Shown here piece after piece: positions 1 through 9,003 of a DNA stretch of 64,000 nucleotides (position 1 is its first letter; every line of letters starts with the position of its first letter). Source of the DNA: JAAYPI01 sp036734385 (GTDB lineage Bacteria; Bacteroidota; Bacteroidia; Bacteroidales; Paludibacteraceae). The notes beneath the pieces are model-generated. The model saw only the letters and a program-made list of their open reading frames with translations, made no database searches and had not been told where the DNA came from. The stretch is taken from contig DAIMYQ010000001.1 of NCBI GenBank assembly GCA_036734385.1, forward strand, positions 62,001 through 126,000, in the 5' to 3' direction. The translations under genes and the position numbers were made by a program.

Positions 1-14
1 AAAACCACAGCCTT

Positions 15-1343
15 ATGAATGACGATACACCTTACATTTTAGCTTTCGATTTGGGATCAACAAAAATTATCGGTGCTGTTGCTCAAAAAACGGAAGAAGG
101 ATTGCTAAACATTATTGCTTATGAAGAAGAAGCAACCAAAGAAAATGCAATAAAAAAGGGCACTATCTTCAACATCAGTGATACAGCATTCCATATCAAT
201 AGTATTGTTACCAAATTGCGTAACAAAAGCAAGCTTAATTTAACCAAAGCGTATGTAGGTTTAGGTGGAGAATTTTTACAATGCACCTATAACATTACAA
301 AAAGAATTTTGGGTACAGATGAGATTGTGACTGATTCGCTGATAGAAACACTCTATCAGGAGAACTTCAAACTACACTCTCCAAAGTTTGAAATCTTGGA
401 CGTTATAACACAGGAATTTTTGGTTGATGATGAATTAATAAGTAATCCGGTAGGCATTGATTGTACTTGTCTGGAAGGACGTTATAAAATAATTCACACG
501 AAAAGCTTGACAATACAAAGCTTCGAAAAAGTTAGAACGATTATCAAAGAAAAGTCAAATATTGAAATCATTGGGACATTAACAGCTCCAATAGCCACAG
601 CCAACGGACTAATTACAAGTGATGAAAAAGAATTAGGTTGTATGGTTATCGATTTTGGAGGGGGAACAACATCCTATTCTCTATTTACCAAAGGTTATTT
701 GCGAGAAGCCGGAATCATTCCTTTAGGAGGTAAAACGGTTACAAACGATATCCGCGAATTGAATTTACTGGAAAGTCAGGCAGAAAAGCTAAAGAAAAAA
801 TTGGGTAGTGCATTGGCTTGCCTTGAGGTTCCGGACAAAAAAATTATTATTGCACGTGCAGAAAATCAAAACGAAGAAAAGTCTGTACAAAGTTCATTTT
901 TAGCTGAAATTATTGAGGCAAGAGTAACTGAAATAGTTAATTTTTTTCTTACTCCATTGCAACAAAAGGGATATTTCAGACAACTTGGAGCGGGTATTGT
1001 CATAACAGGAGGAGGCTCTCAACTAAATAAAATAAATGAGCTAATGCGTTCCTTAACCGGTTTGGATGTAAGAAACTCTATCGGCAACCATTTACTTGAT
1101 AAAGAAACCATGCCTGAAGCATTTATGAACCCTGCTTATAGCCAAATAGTCGGATTGCTAAGTATGGGAACAGAAAATTGTATCACGGAAGAAAAACCAA
1201 TACAAAAAGAAGAAAAAGGCAAAAAAGTAAAACAACAAGCTACGAGCGAAAAAACAGGTTTCAAATCTAGAATATATGGTCTTGTAGACGGCACAACAAA
1301 ACGCCTGGTTACTCTTTTTGATGACAAAGAAGAATCTATTTAA
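15..1343 (+). CDS. ftsA: Cell division protein FtsA
   Basis: Actin-like ATPase that binds the membrane and tethers FtsZ at the division ring. The 442-residue protein has the actin-family phosphate-1 loop DLGSTK at residues 12-17 and a second phosphate loop DFGGGTTSY from residue 213. A third loop, GAGIVITGGGSQL, follows near residue 325. A charged, Lys/Glu-rich linker (about 395-415) leads to a terminal segment (RIYGLVDGTTKRLVTLF) that probably forms the membrane-targeting amphipathic helix. ATG at 15 is the only sensible start, but just 14 bases lie upstream, so its promoter and the expected ftsQ lie outside the window. ftsZ follows after 35 bases, the usual order. Confidence 0.97.
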   Translation: MNDDTPYILAFDLGSTKIIGAVAQKTEEGLLNIIAYEEEATKENAIKKGTIFNISDTAFHINSIVTKLRNKSKLNLTKAYVGLGGEFLQCTYNITKRILGTDEIVTDSLIETLYQENFKLHSPKFEILDVITQEFLVDDELISNPVGIDCTCLEGRYKIIHTKSLTIQSFEKVRTIIKEKSNIEIIGTLTAPIATANGLITSDEKELGCMVIDFGGGTTSYSLFTKGYLREAGIIPLGGKTVTNDIRELNLLESQAEKLKKKLGSALACLEVPDKKIIIARAENQNEEKSVQSSFLAEIIEARVTEIVNFFLTPLQQKGYFRQLGAGIVITGGGSQLNKINELMRSLTGLDVRNSIGNHLLDKETMPEAFMNPAYSQIVGLLSMGTENCITEEKPIQKEEKGKKVKQQATSEKTGFKSRIYGLVDGTTKRLVTLFDDKEESI

Positions 1344-1378
1344 ACAATTATAAGTACATTTACAAATATTAATTACCC

Positions 1379-2728
1379 ATGGTAAATTTTGACTTTTCAG
1401 AAAATGCCGAATCCATTATCAAAGTTATTGGAGTTGGTGGCGGTGGTGGAAATGCTGTTAATTATATGTTTTCTCAAGGAATAAAAGACGTTTCTTTTGT
1501 CCTTTGCAACACGGATTATCAAGACTTGAGACGTTCGCCTATTCCATTCAAAATACAACTCGGAAAAGGAGGTTTAGGTGCTGGTAGTGTTCCTGAGGAA
1601 GCTCGTAAAGCTGCGGTTGAAAGCAGAGAGGAAATTGAAAATGCATTGCGTGACAATACACAAATGGCATTCATTACTGCGGGAATGGGTGGTGGAACAG
1701 GAACAGGTGCAGGACCCGTCATTGCTGAAATTGCCAAAAGCATGGGAATTCTTACAGTAGCTATAGTGACCATTCCCTTTGAATTTGAAGGAGAAAAGAA
1801 GATAAAAAAAGCATTACTTGGTGTGGAAGAAATGAGTAAACATGTAGATGCCCTTTTGGTTATTAATAACGAACGACTAGCCGAAATTTTTCCTGACTTT
1901 AGTATGTCCAATGCTTTTGCAAAAGCCGATAATATATTGACGGATGCCGCAAGAGGAATTGCCGAAATCATAACAGAGACGGGATATATCAATGTCGACT
2001 TTGCCGATGTAAAAACTATTATGAAAGATAGTGGCGTGGCTATCATGAACACAGGATTTGCCAGTGGAAACAGAAGAATAACAAAAGCTATTGAAGAAGC
2101 ATTAAATTCTCCCCTCCTTAAGAACAACAACATACAAGGTGCACAACGAATATTGATGAACATCAATACCGCTCACGACAACCAAATTACAATGGAAGAA
2201 ACCAAAGAAATCAAAGCTTTCTTCAAACGTGTTGGAGCAGCTGATGCCGATGTTATTTGGGGCGCGTCATTTGATGATAAACTCGAAGAATCAATCAAAG
2301 TTACCATTATAGCTACAGGATTTGGATTAGACAATCTTCCTTGTATACATGAAATGGAAAAAGAAGATGGCACAACAGTTACATTAGAAGACGAACCACA
2401 AACAGTTAAAGCTGAAACAAAAGATACAAACAAAGAAAATCTAGATAAACTCAGAGAGGAATATTACGGTAAAAAACAAGAAATGCCCAACATTCAGAAA
2501 GAGCCCGAAAAAGTAATAGAGGTAATTACCCTGGACGATTGGGATTCGGATGAAAAAATACAAGAGATTGAATCAATTCCTGCGTACAAAAGGAATAGCT
2601 CAAAACTAACCAATTCATTTAGAGAATCTCCCTCTTTTAAAGACTTCTCTGATTTTTCTATGCAAAAAAAAGAGAACTCTGTTGATTTTAATCAGAAAAA
2701 TAAGTTTTTACACAATAACGTAGATTAA
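1379..2728 (+). CDS. ftsZ: Cell division protein FtsZ
   Basis: Tubulin-like GTPase that polymerises into the cytokinetic ring. The 449-residue protein opens with the N-terminal GVGGGGGNAVNYM nucleotide-binding loop (residues 17-29) and has the tubulin signature GGGTGTGAGP near residues 103-112. The GTPase and C-terminal domains end near residue 320. A charged unstructured linker of about 80 residues follows. A motif resembling the FtsA-binding C-terminal peptide, IPAYKR, sits at about residues 400-405 and is followed by another 44 residues rather than ending the protein. It lies 35 bases after ftsA and 2 bases before the YqeY-like gene, so the three are likely cotranscribed. Confidence 0.97.
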   Translation: MVNFDFSENAESIIKVIGVGGGGGNAVNYMFSQGIKDVSFVLCNTDYQDLRRSPIPFKIQLGKGGLGAGSVPEEARKAAVESREEIENALRDNTQMAFITAGMGGGTGTGAGPVIAEIAKSMGILTVAIVTIPFEFEGEKKIKKALLGVEEMSKHVDALLVINNERLAEIFPDFSMSNAFAKADNILTDAARGIAEIITETGYINVDFADVKTIMKDSGVAIMNTGFASGNRRITKAIEEALNSPLLKNNNIQGAQRILMNINTAHDNQITMEETKEIKAFFKRVGAADADVIWGASFDDKLEESIKVTIIATGFGLDNLPCIHEMEKEDGTTVTLEDEPQTVKAETKDTNKENLDKLREEYYGKKQEMPNIQKEPEKVIEVITLDDWDSDEKIQEIESIPAYKRNSSKLTNSFRESPSFKDFSDFSMQKKENSVDFNQKNKFLHNNVD

Positions 2729-2730
2729 AA

Positions 2731-3180
2731 ATGGAACTAATTGATCGCATAACAGAAGATATTAAGTCAGCAATGTTTGCAAAAGACAAGCTGAAACTTG
2801 ATGCCTTGAGAGGTATTAAAAAAGAATTACTGGAAGCCAAAACCGCAAAAGGATCCGATGGAACAATAACAGAGGAAGTCGGTATCAAAATTATGCAAAA
2901 AATGGTAAAGCAACGCAAAGAAAGTGCTCAAATATACATCGAACAAAATCGTCCGGAATTAGCAGAAAAAGAACTTGATGAGGCAAAAGTAATTTCAGCA
3001 TATCTGCCTGAACAAATGAGCGAAGAAGAACTTACGACGGTCATCAAAAGCATTATCACAGAAGTAGGTGCTACATCTGCCAAAGATATGGGTAAAGTGA
3101 TGGGATTAGCAACTAAACAATTAGCAGGAAAAATAGAGGGAAGATTAATCTCTGAAAAAGTGAAAAGTCTATTAAATTAA
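2731..3180 (+). CDS. GatB/YqeY domain protein
   Basis: Small 149-residue helical protein of the YqeY family, which resembles the C-terminal tRNA-binding tail domain of the amidotransferase subunit GatB. The cellular role of stand-alone YqeY proteins is not settled. The sequence shows family hallmarks: an N-terminal DIKSAMFAKDKLKLDALR helix, a central KQRKESAQIY stretch and a C-terminal VMGLATKQLAGK...GR segment near residues 125-140. The start codon comes 2 bases after the ftsZ stop, so it is probably translated from the ftsAZ message. Identification rests on these motifs and the length; the function is not inferred further. Confidence 0.9.
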   Translation: MELIDRITEDIKSAMFAKDKLKLDALRGIKKELLEAKTAKGSDGTITEEVGIKIMQKMVKQRKESAQIYIEQNRPELAEKELDEAKVISAYLPEQMSEEELTTVIKSIITEVGATSAKDMGKVMGLATKQLAGKIEGRLISEKVKSLLN

Positions 3181-3198
3181 CAACAAAAAAGCGGAAAA

Positions 3199-4152
3199 AT
3201 GGAAGGAACTTGGTATTGGGTAGGATTTAATGTCTTTGTTATCATTATGCTATTGCTTGATTTAGGTGTTTTTCATAAAAAAGACTCCGTCCCAAGCCTA
3301 AAGGAAGCTGTCCTTTGGACTCTCTTTTGGATTGCTTTAGCCCTTACATTCAACGTAGGCGTATATTTTCAATTGGGAGAAACAAGAGCCTTTGAGTTTT
3401 TTACTGCTTACGTACTTGAAAAATCACTTAGTATTGATAACCTGTTTGTCTTTATTATGATTTTCGGCTTTTTCAAAATTCCTCCAAAATACCAACATAA
3501 AGTTCTTTTTTGGGGCATCTTCGGAGCCATCATTATGCGTGCAATATTCATATTTAGCGGAATCGCACTTATCAATCAGTTTGCATGGATAATGTACGTA
3601 TTTGGAGCATTTTTAATCTATACCGGAGTTAAAATGTTTATTAAAAAGGAAGAAAAAGAAGATGATTTCAATCCCAACAACAACGTTTTCATTCGTGAAT
3701 TTAGAAAACTCTTTCCGGTAAAGGATGATAACACATCCGGAAATTTCTTTATTAAAGAAAATGGGAAGAAATTTGCTACAACTTTCTTTATTGCTTTGTT
3801 ATTTATTGAACTTTCAGATGTTGTTTTTGCAGTAGATTCTATTCCGGCTGTTCTTTCCGTTTCTAAAGATGTTTTTATTGTTTTTACGTCTAATATATTT
3901 GCGATTTTGGGATTACGATCTCTGTATTTTGCATTAAACCACGTAATGGGCTATTTTTACTACTTAAAGTATGCTTTGGCAGGCATTCTTTCTTTTATCG
4001 GATTCAAAATGTGCTTTAACGAATTTTGTAAGGAAATGGGATATTCAATGTATATTTCCAATTTTGTTTCATTAGGCATAATACTTGGATTAATAACTAT
4101 CTCCATAATTGCTTCTGTTTGGTTACAAAAGAAAAATAGTAAAAAAATATAA
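3199..4152 (+). CDS. TerC family integral membrane protein
   Basis: Multi-spanning membrane protein of the TerC/Alx family, 317 residues with about nine hydrophobic helices. Family members are linked to manganese export and metal loading of exported proteins. Visible hallmarks are the acidic residues within membrane helices: EKSLSIDNLFVF near residues 73-84 and ELSDVVFAVDSIPAVL near 204-219. These acidic clusters are the presumed metal-binding sites of the family. A hydrophilic loop of about 30 residues (KKEEKEDDFNPNN) separates the two halves. It lies 18 bases after the YqeY gene. No yybP-ykoY-like riboswitch fits in that gap, so Mn control at the RNA level is not evident. Confidence 0.92.
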   Translation: MEGTWYWVGFNVFVIIMLLLDLGVFHKKDSVPSLKEAVLWTLFWIALALTFNVGVYFQLGETRAFEFFTAYVLEKSLSIDNLFVFIMIFGFFKIPPKYQHKVLFWGIFGAIIMRAIFIFSGIALINQFAWIMYVFGAFLIYTGVKMFIKKEEKEDDFNPNNNVFIREFRKLFPVKDDNTSGNFFIKENGKKFATTFFIALLFIELSDVVFAVDSIPAVLSVSKDVFIVFTSNIFAILGLRSLYFALNHVMGYFYYLKYALAGILSFIGFKMCFNEFCKEMGYSMYISNFVSLGIILGLITISIIASVWLQKKNSKKI

Positions 4153-4166
4153 TTCCCCGGAAATAT

Positions 4167-4895
4167 ATGAAAATGAATTTATCAAGCATTAAAGCAGCTC
4201 CCAATGTTATCATGGGACTGTTTATTGGATTGGGTATCATCATTGGATTTTGGTTATTAAGTTCAAGCCTCAAAAATCTCCAAGAATCTCAGCGAACAGT
4301 TTCCGTAAAAGGTTTATCAGAAAGAGAAGTTCCTGCCGATCAAGTTATTTGGCCTATTGTATACAAAGAAGCTAACAATGATTTGGCTAATTTGTATAAC
4401 AGCATTGATGCCAAAAATAATATCATCACCAGCTATTTGATAGAAAAGGGCATATCAAAAAATGAGATTACTTTTTCAGCACCAAGTATCGTGGACAGAT
4501 CAACAGAGATGTACTCTCCCGAAAAAGCACCTTATCGCTACTATGCAACTTCAGTAATTACAGTTTCCTCTCGAAAGGTAGATTTGGTTCGTGAACTTAT
4601 TTTCAGTATTACAGAATTGGGCAAAAAAGAAATTGCCTTCGTCACCAACGAGTATAATTATACTACGGAATTTAGTTATAGTAAACTTAACGAGATTAAA
4701 GGTGGAATGATAGAAGAAGCCACTAAAAATGCTCGTAAAACAGCTCAAAAATTTGCAGATGACTCTGAAAGTTCTTTGGGAAAAATCAAAAATGCTTCCC
4801 AAGGTCAAATCATTATATCAAATAGAGACGCTCAAACCCCTCACATAAAAGTTTTACGCATTGTTTCCACTATAGAATATTACTTGAAAGACTAA
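4167..4895 (+). CDS. SIMPL (DUF541) domain protein
   Basis: Periplasm-facing protein of the SIMPL/DUF541 family, 242 residues. It has one N-terminal membrane anchor (about residues 14-36, VIMGLFIGLGIIIGFWLL) followed by the SIMPL domain, which begins with the typical phrase VSVKGLSEREVPAD. Members form oligomeric assemblies; some have been linked to oxidative stress or signalling, but no activity can be assigned here. ATG at 4167 is used; a second in-frame ATG lies two codons later. It is the last gene of the ftsA-ftsZ-yqeY-terC run and ends only 3 bases from the stop codon of the convergent rseP. Confidence 0.88.
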   Translation: MKMNLSSIKAAPNVIMGLFIGLGIIIGFWLLSSSLKNLQESQRTVSVKGLSEREVPADQVIWPIVYKEANNDLANLYNSIDAKNNIITSYLIEKGISKNEITFSAPSIVDRSTEMYSPEKAPYRYYATSVITVSSRKVDLVRELIFSITELGKKEIAFVTNEYNYTTEFSYSKLNEIKGGMIEEATKNARKTAQKFADDSESSLGKIKNASQGQIIISNRDAQTPHIKVLRIVSTIEYYLKD

Positions 4896-4898
4896 AGT

Positions 4899-6218
4899 TT
4901 ATTCAACAAATGCGCGGACAATATCCATCCCGTTGGCGTAAAAAAGCAAGAACAGAAGCAATAACAACCCTATCTTCTGTGCATTCAGCATGAAGTTCTC
5001 ACTCAATTTTTTACCCGTAATTGCCTCGTACAGGAGAAAAAAGATATGACCACCATCTAAGGCAGGTATCGGAAGTATATTCATAAATGCCAATATAACA
5101 GATAAATAAGCCGTTATTTCCCAAAAGAACAACATGGAAAAATCAGTTGGAAATAATTGTGCAATAGAACCAAAACCTCCCAAGCTTTCAGCCCCCTCCT
5201 TGGTAAAAACATACTTCATATCGCTGGCATATCCGGTTAATTTTTTGTAACCCATCGTTATCCCTGCAGGAACAGATTCAAGAATGCCATAAGTTTTCTT
5301 TTGGGTCTTATAAATTTCGAAATACGGCTTTAAATAAACCCCAATCTTACCTGTTGAATCAGGAACAATAGTAGTATTTTTCAGCTCCCCATTTCTATAA
5401 AAACCCAATGCAATCTGTGTGTTTTTCATTTGCAAAAAAGCATCACTGAAATCCGTTTGAGCAACCAACTTTACACCATTAATGGATACGATACTATCCC
5501 CCATTTGTAGCATGGCTTTCGCAGCCGGAGTGCCAGGCATAATTTCTTTTACGACAAAAGGAGCACGAAAGTTCGTAAATCCTTCTTTCGAACCCATCAA
5601 CTGTTGAGCAAAATTTTCAGGTAAAGCAATAGCAATTCTCATCCCATTACGCTTTACTACAACTTGTTTTGCATTTAATATTTTTCTAAAAGACTCTTCA
5701 TCAAGTTTCTCAAGGGCTTTTCCATCGGCAGATAATAATATGTCTCCATCTACAAAGCCACATTTTTTTGCCGTATCAGAAAAGGACATTCCTAAATTAG
5801 CATTTTTCAAAGGCACATATTCTTGTCCATAAGAGAAAAGAATCATGGCATAAATAGCAATTGCCAAAACAAAATTCATAAATACCCCTGCTACCATTAT
5901 GATAAGCCTTTGCCAAGCAGGTTTAGAACGAAATTCCCAATTTTGGACAGGCTGTTTCATTTGGTCGGTATCTAATGATTCATCTATCATTCCAGCTATT
6001 TTCACATACCCGCCCAAAGGCAACCAACCTACACCATATTCAGTGTCGCTATTTTTAGGTTTGAATTTGAAAAGAGAAAACCCGGGATTAAAGAAAAGGT
6101 AGAATTTCTCAACTCTAACCTTAAATATTTTAGCAGCGACAAAATGTCCACATTCGTGTATCAAGACCAATATAGACAAACTCGCTAATAATTGCACTAT
6201 TTTAATTAATATATCCAT
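4899..6218 (-). CDS. rseP: Site-2 protease RseP (M50 family)
   Basis: Intramembrane zinc metalloprotease that cleaves membrane-bound anti-sigma factors and signal-peptide remnants. Starting at the ATG at 6218 it is 439 residues; a TTG three codons upstream is a less likely start. The active-site HECGH is at residues 21-25 in the first membrane helix. The second metal-binding motif NILPIPALDGGH lies near residue 385. Two PDZ-like domains occupy roughly residues 125-215 and 220-300 (PGTPAAKAMLQMGDSIVSIN). It overlaps the 3' end of dxr by 17 bases, so the two are translationally close. dxr-rseP adjacency is common in bacteria. Confidence 0.95.
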   Translation of the reverse strand: MDILIKIVQLLASLSILVLIHECGHFVAAKIFKVRVEKFYLFFNPGFSLFKFKPKNSDTEYGVGWLPLGGYVKIAGMIDESLDTDQMKQPVQNWEFRSKPAWQRLIIMVAGVFMNFVLAIAIYAMILFSYGQEYVPLKNANLGMSFSDTAKKCGFVDGDILLSADGKALEKLDEESFRKILNAKQVVVKRNGMRIAIALPENFAQQLMGSKEGFTNFRAPFVVKEIMPGTPAAKAMLQMGDSIVSINGVKLVAQTDFSDAFLQMKNTQIALGFYRNGELKNTTIVPDSTGKIGVYLKPYFEIYKTQKKTYGILESVPAGITMGYKKLTGYASDMKYVFTKEGAESLGGFGSIAQLFPTDFSMLFFWEITAYLSVILAFMNILPIPALDGGHIFFLLYEAITGKKLSENFMLNAQKIGLLLLLFLLFYANGMDIVRAFVE

Positions 6219-7374
6219 GTGTATCAATTTTTTGTTTTACCAGAAGCCTTACTTCTCTATCCGATTGCACATAATCCTCGTAAGTAGGACTGGCAATAAA
6301 AGATGCGTTTCCCATTGCAAATTCAATAACATCACTCATTTCCAAGAAGCCTATTTTTTCCTGTAAAAATGCAGCTACAGCTTCCTCATTAGCAGCATTT
6401 ATGATGCAAGGCATATTTCCACCTTTTTCCATGGCAAGGTATGCAAAAGCCAAATTTCTAAACTTACTAACGTCAGGCTTTTCAAAATCCAATTTTGATA
6501 TCGCTGTAAAATCCAACCGCGGATAACTATTTTTCAGCCTCTCAGGATAACCAAATGCATATTGTATTGGTAATTTCATATCAGGCATGCCTAATTGAGC
6601 TTTTACCGAACCATCACAATATTGCACCATCGAATGAATAACAGACTGAGGATGCACTACCACTTCTATCTGAGAAGGTTTCAATCCGAAAAGCCATTTC
6701 GCTTCTATAACTTCGAATCCTTTATTCATCATACTAGCCGAATCTATCGTAATTTTGGCTCCCATATTCCAATTCGGATGCTTCAAGGCATCGTTTTTAG
6801 TAACGGATTGTAGTTCTTGAAAACTTTTGGAACGAAATGGTCCACCCGAGGCTGTCAATATAATTTTTTCTACCTCATCCATATTTTCACCCGCCAAACA
6901 CTGAAAAATAGCAGAATGTTCCGAATCGACGGGCAAAATGGAAGCTTTATATTTTTGTGATAAATCGCAAATAATATCACCCGCGACCACCAATGTTTCT
7001 TTATTAGCAAGAGCTATTTTTTTACCGGCCTTCAAGGCATGAATAGTGGGCAACAACCCGGCATAACCCACCATTGCAGTAAGAACAATATCTACAGAAG
7101 GCATTTCTACTACTTCACAAATAGATTTTATTCCCGCATAAACTTTTATATCGTAATCTTGTAGAGCTGTCTTTACCTGATTGTAAAGGACTTCATTCGC
7201 CATAACAACCACTTCTGGACGAAATTTTAAAGCTTGTTCTATCAATAAATTAGCATTGTTATATCCGGTAATAGCATACACCTGAAACATATCAGGATGT
7301 TCAGCAATCACTTCCAAAGCTTGTGTACCAATAGAACCAGTGGAACCTAGTATCGCTATTTGTTTCTTTTCCAT
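6202..7374 (-). CDS. dxr: 1-deoxy-D-xylulose 5-phosphate reductoisomerase
   Basis: Converts DXP to 2-C-methyl-D-erythritol 4-phosphate with NADPH, the first committed step of the MEP isoprenoid pathway. The 390-residue protein is full length. It shows the NADPH loop GSTGSIGTQALEVI (residues 10-23), ANKETLV, the metal- and substrate-binding segment PVDSEHSAIFQCL, TASGGPFR, the NMGAKITIDSASMMNKG stretch and HPQSVIHSMV, all in the usual order. It starts 3 bases after the stop of the M23-like gene and overlaps rseP, forming a three-gene operon. ispH of the same pathway is encoded at 41 kb. Confidence 0.98.
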   Translation of the reverse strand: MEKKQIAILGSTGSIGTQALEVIAEHPDMFQVYAITGYNNANLLIEQALKFRPEVVVMANEVLYNQVKTALQDYDIKVYAGIKSICEVVEMPSVDIVLTAMVGYAGLLPTIHALKAGKKIALANKETLVVAGDIICDLSQKYKASILPVDSEHSAIFQCLAGENMDEVEKIILTASGGPFRSKSFQELQSVTKNDALKHPNWNMGAKITIDSASMMNKGFEVIEAKWLFGLKPSQIEVVVHPQSVIHSMVQYCDGSVKAQLGMPDMKLPIQYAFGYPERLKNSYPRLDFTAISKLDFEKPDVSKFRNLAFAYLAMEKGGNMPCIINAANEEAVAAFLQEKIGFLEMSDVIEFAMGNASFIASPTYEDYVQSDREVRLLVKQKIDTHGYIN

Positions 7375-7377
7375 ATT

Positions 7378-8232
7378 TTAATCAAAACCAATATAATCTT
7401 CCGGATTTTGTGCCCTTCCGTTCTGCCATAATTCAAAATGTAAAGCAGGTTTCCGGTCTTTTCTGTCACCAACAATAGCAATAACTTCACCGGTAGTTAC
7501 AGTATCTCCTTCCTTTTTCAAGATAACGGATGCTTGTTTGTATACAGAAATGAAATTTTGCGGATGAAGAATTTGAATAAAATAGCCCATATTTACGTCA
7601 TAACCAGTAAAAATGACAGTTCCCTTGTATATGGCAGATACACTGGTATTTTGATCTACTGAAATATTTATACCGAAATTATCTGTATTTCTTGAATTAA
7701 ATTTTTGAGTAATAATTCCTTTCACCGGTCTGAAAAACAACAAATCAGTATTTTGGTTAGTCGTCAGATTTACCAAATTATATTTTTCTTCGGATTCAAA
7801 TTCATCGCAAAAATCCTTTTCTGCTTTGGATTTTTCAATAAATTTCTCTTGGATTTTTTTAGCTACAACAATATCAGCTGAATAAGACGAATCTATATTA
7901 ATATTTCCAGCTACAATATCTCTAATAACATCAATATATTCTTGTTTCTTTTGCAGTTCCTGACTCAAAGAATCTATCTTCATTGAGTTTCTTAACACCT
8001 CATTTCTGACGTGATTATCAGTATTTTCAGGCAATAATTTTTTTAAAGGAGTATTCAAAATAAGAGTAGAAAACAAAATGAAAGAAAGAAGGGAAACGGA
8101 CATAGCAAGAACAAATAAACTAAGAGTAGATAACCTAAAATGATACACCTCTTCAAGGGTACTTTCATTTAATACAGATAACTTGTATTTTATTCTGATT
8201 CGCTTAAAAAAATCAGAAGATTTCTTTTTCAT
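7378..8232 (-). CDS. Membrane-anchored LytM/M23-like protein, probably catalytically inactive
   Basis: A 284-residue protein with a cytoplasmic basic N-terminus, one membrane helix at about residues 35-60, a periplasmic predicted coiled coil (about 75-140) and a C-terminal M23/LytM fold (about 165-284). The fold is recognised from PVKGIITQKF, KGTVIFTG, KEGDTVTTGEVIAIVG and LHFELW. Three of the four usual zinc or catalytic positions are changed. The HxGxD pair reads NFGIN (N185, N189), the YAHLS histidine is Q233, and the first His of HLHFE is A263; only H265 remains. It therefore looks like a regulatory or scaffolding LytM protein (as EnvC and NlpD are) rather than a peptidase. It is first gene of the dxr-rseP operon. 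Confidence 0.85.
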   Translation of the reverse strand: MKKKSSDFFKRIRIKYKLSVLNESTLEEVYHFRLSTLSLFVLAMSVSLLSFILFSTLILNTPLKKLLPENTDNHVRNEVLRNSMKIDSLSQELQKKQEYIDVIRDIVAGNINIDSSYSADIVVAKKIQEKFIEKSKAEKDFCDEFESEEKYNLVNLTTNQNTDLLFFRPVKGIITQKFNSRNTDNFGINISVDQNTSVSAIYKGTVIFTGYDVNMGYFIQILHPQNFISVYKQASVILKKEGDTVTTGEVIAIVGDRKDRKPALHFELWQNGRAQNPEDYIGFD

Positions 8233-8270
8233 TCACAAATGAATTAAATATTGAAACTCTCATATTTTCA

Positions 8271-8278
8271 CAAAGGTA
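8271..8278 (-). promoter_or_regulatory. Promoter -7 box for the M23-dxr-rseP operon
   Basis: On the minus strand this reads TACCTTTG, a full match to the Bacteroidetes -7 consensus TAnnTTTG, 39 bases before the ATG at 8232. The expected -33 region upstream is A-rich with no clear TTTG. Confidence 0.55.
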
Positions 8279-8463
8279 GCAAAAAAAGGAAAATAAAAAA
8301 GTTTAAAAAAGCACAAAAACGTAGTATAGACAGAAACATAAGAGAACATTTAAAACAAACATTAAATGATTGATAATCTATTAGTTTTCACATTCATCGG
8401 GCATAATTAAACATTAAAAAGAGGCAAAGAATCTGAAAATATCATTTCTTTTTCTAAATAATA

Positions 8464-8494
8464 TTTGGAATCCTAAGAAAAAGCAGTACATTTG
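8464..8494 (+). promoter_or_regulatory. Promoter for the initiator tRNA gene
   Basis: A perfect Bacteroidetes housekeeping promoter: -33 TTTG at 8464-8467, a 19-base spacer and -7 TACATTTG at 8487-8494. It lies 38 bases upstream of the mature 5' end of the tRNA. Confidence 0.85.
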
Positions 8495-8532
8495 CAGCCT
8501 GAGAAAGATTTTAAAGAAATTCTAGGATATAT

Positions 8533-8605
8533 CGCGGGATGGAGCAGTTGGTAGCTCGTTGGGCTCATAACCCAGAGGTCATTCGTTCGAGTCGGATTCC
8601 CGCAA
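8533..8605 (+). tRNA. Initiator tRNA-fMet (CAT anticodon)
   Basis: Cloverleaf of 73 nt without an encoded CCA. The acceptor stem CGCGGGA/TCCCGCA has the C1-A72 mismatch that marks bacterial initiator tRNAs. The D stem GAGC/GCTC includes the A11-U24 pair. The anticodon stem TTGGG/CCCAG carries the three consecutive G-C pairs of initiators, with loop CTCATAA, and the T loop is TTCGAGT. The discriminator is A8605, followed by CTG, so CCA must be added by the nucleotidyltransferase. A consensus promoter precedes it and an intrinsic terminator follows, so it is a single-gene transcript. Confidence 0.96.
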
Positions 8606-8610
8606 CTGAG

Positions 8611-8641
8611 AAAAAGAGAAGTAGTAATTACTTCTCTTTTT
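8611..8641 (+). terminator. Intrinsic terminator of the tRNA-fMet transcript
   Basis: A 13-bp perfect stem (AAAAAGAGAAGTA with TACTTCTCTTTTT) around the loop GTAAT, with the 3' arm ending in a run of Ts, beginning 5 bases after the tRNA. Confidence 0.85.
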
Positions 8642-8769
8642 TGATTTGGGTACAATTGGTAGTTACGTACGGTAATTAAACAGATACAAGTTAATTTCTT
8701 GCTTTGTAAAATTAATATCACTATTTTCAGGACGATTAAAACAATACCTATAGTAAAATTACCTTCAGG

Positions 8770-8961
8770 CTAAAGGAGTATTCCATTCCCAAATCGAAGA
8801 AAAACCCCAAACAAAGAACTTTCCACAAGACTTGCTTTACTATCTTGTTGTTGAACAGAAAATTTCGTTGCCAGATAACCAACTTTGGGTCGGAAAGTAA
8901 ACTGTGCAAAAAATTTGGTCAAAAACAGCCAAAAAGAAACTATCGACACAATTCTTTTCAT
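8770..8961 (-). pseudogene. Truncated outer-membrane beta-barrel protein gene
   Basis: Encodes 63 residues from an ATG at 8961: a convincing signal peptide (MKRIVSIVSFWLFLTKFFAQ) and then a short amphipathic stretch (FTFRPKVGYLATKF, SLFGVFLRFGNG) that looks like the first strands of an outer-membrane beta-barrel. It then runs into TAG. A one-base shift just before the stop restores a plausible continuation (YSFSLKVILL) before another stop at 8748. It has its own promoter, so it looks like a gene broken recently and cut off before the tRNA terminator. A genuine small secreted protein is the alternative. The parent family is not recognised. Confidence 0.5.
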
Positions 8962-9003
8962 AATTTCAGCGTGTTCAATTTAATATTCTCTCTTCATGTT
9001 TTT

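Noticed and set aside
1519..2166. A 215-codon open frame on the minus strand
   Set aside because: It is the antisense shadow of ftsZ, with no protein-like motifs.
8473..8721. An 82-codon minus-strand open frame
   Set aside because: It runs through the complete tRNA-fMet gene and its terminator on the other strand.
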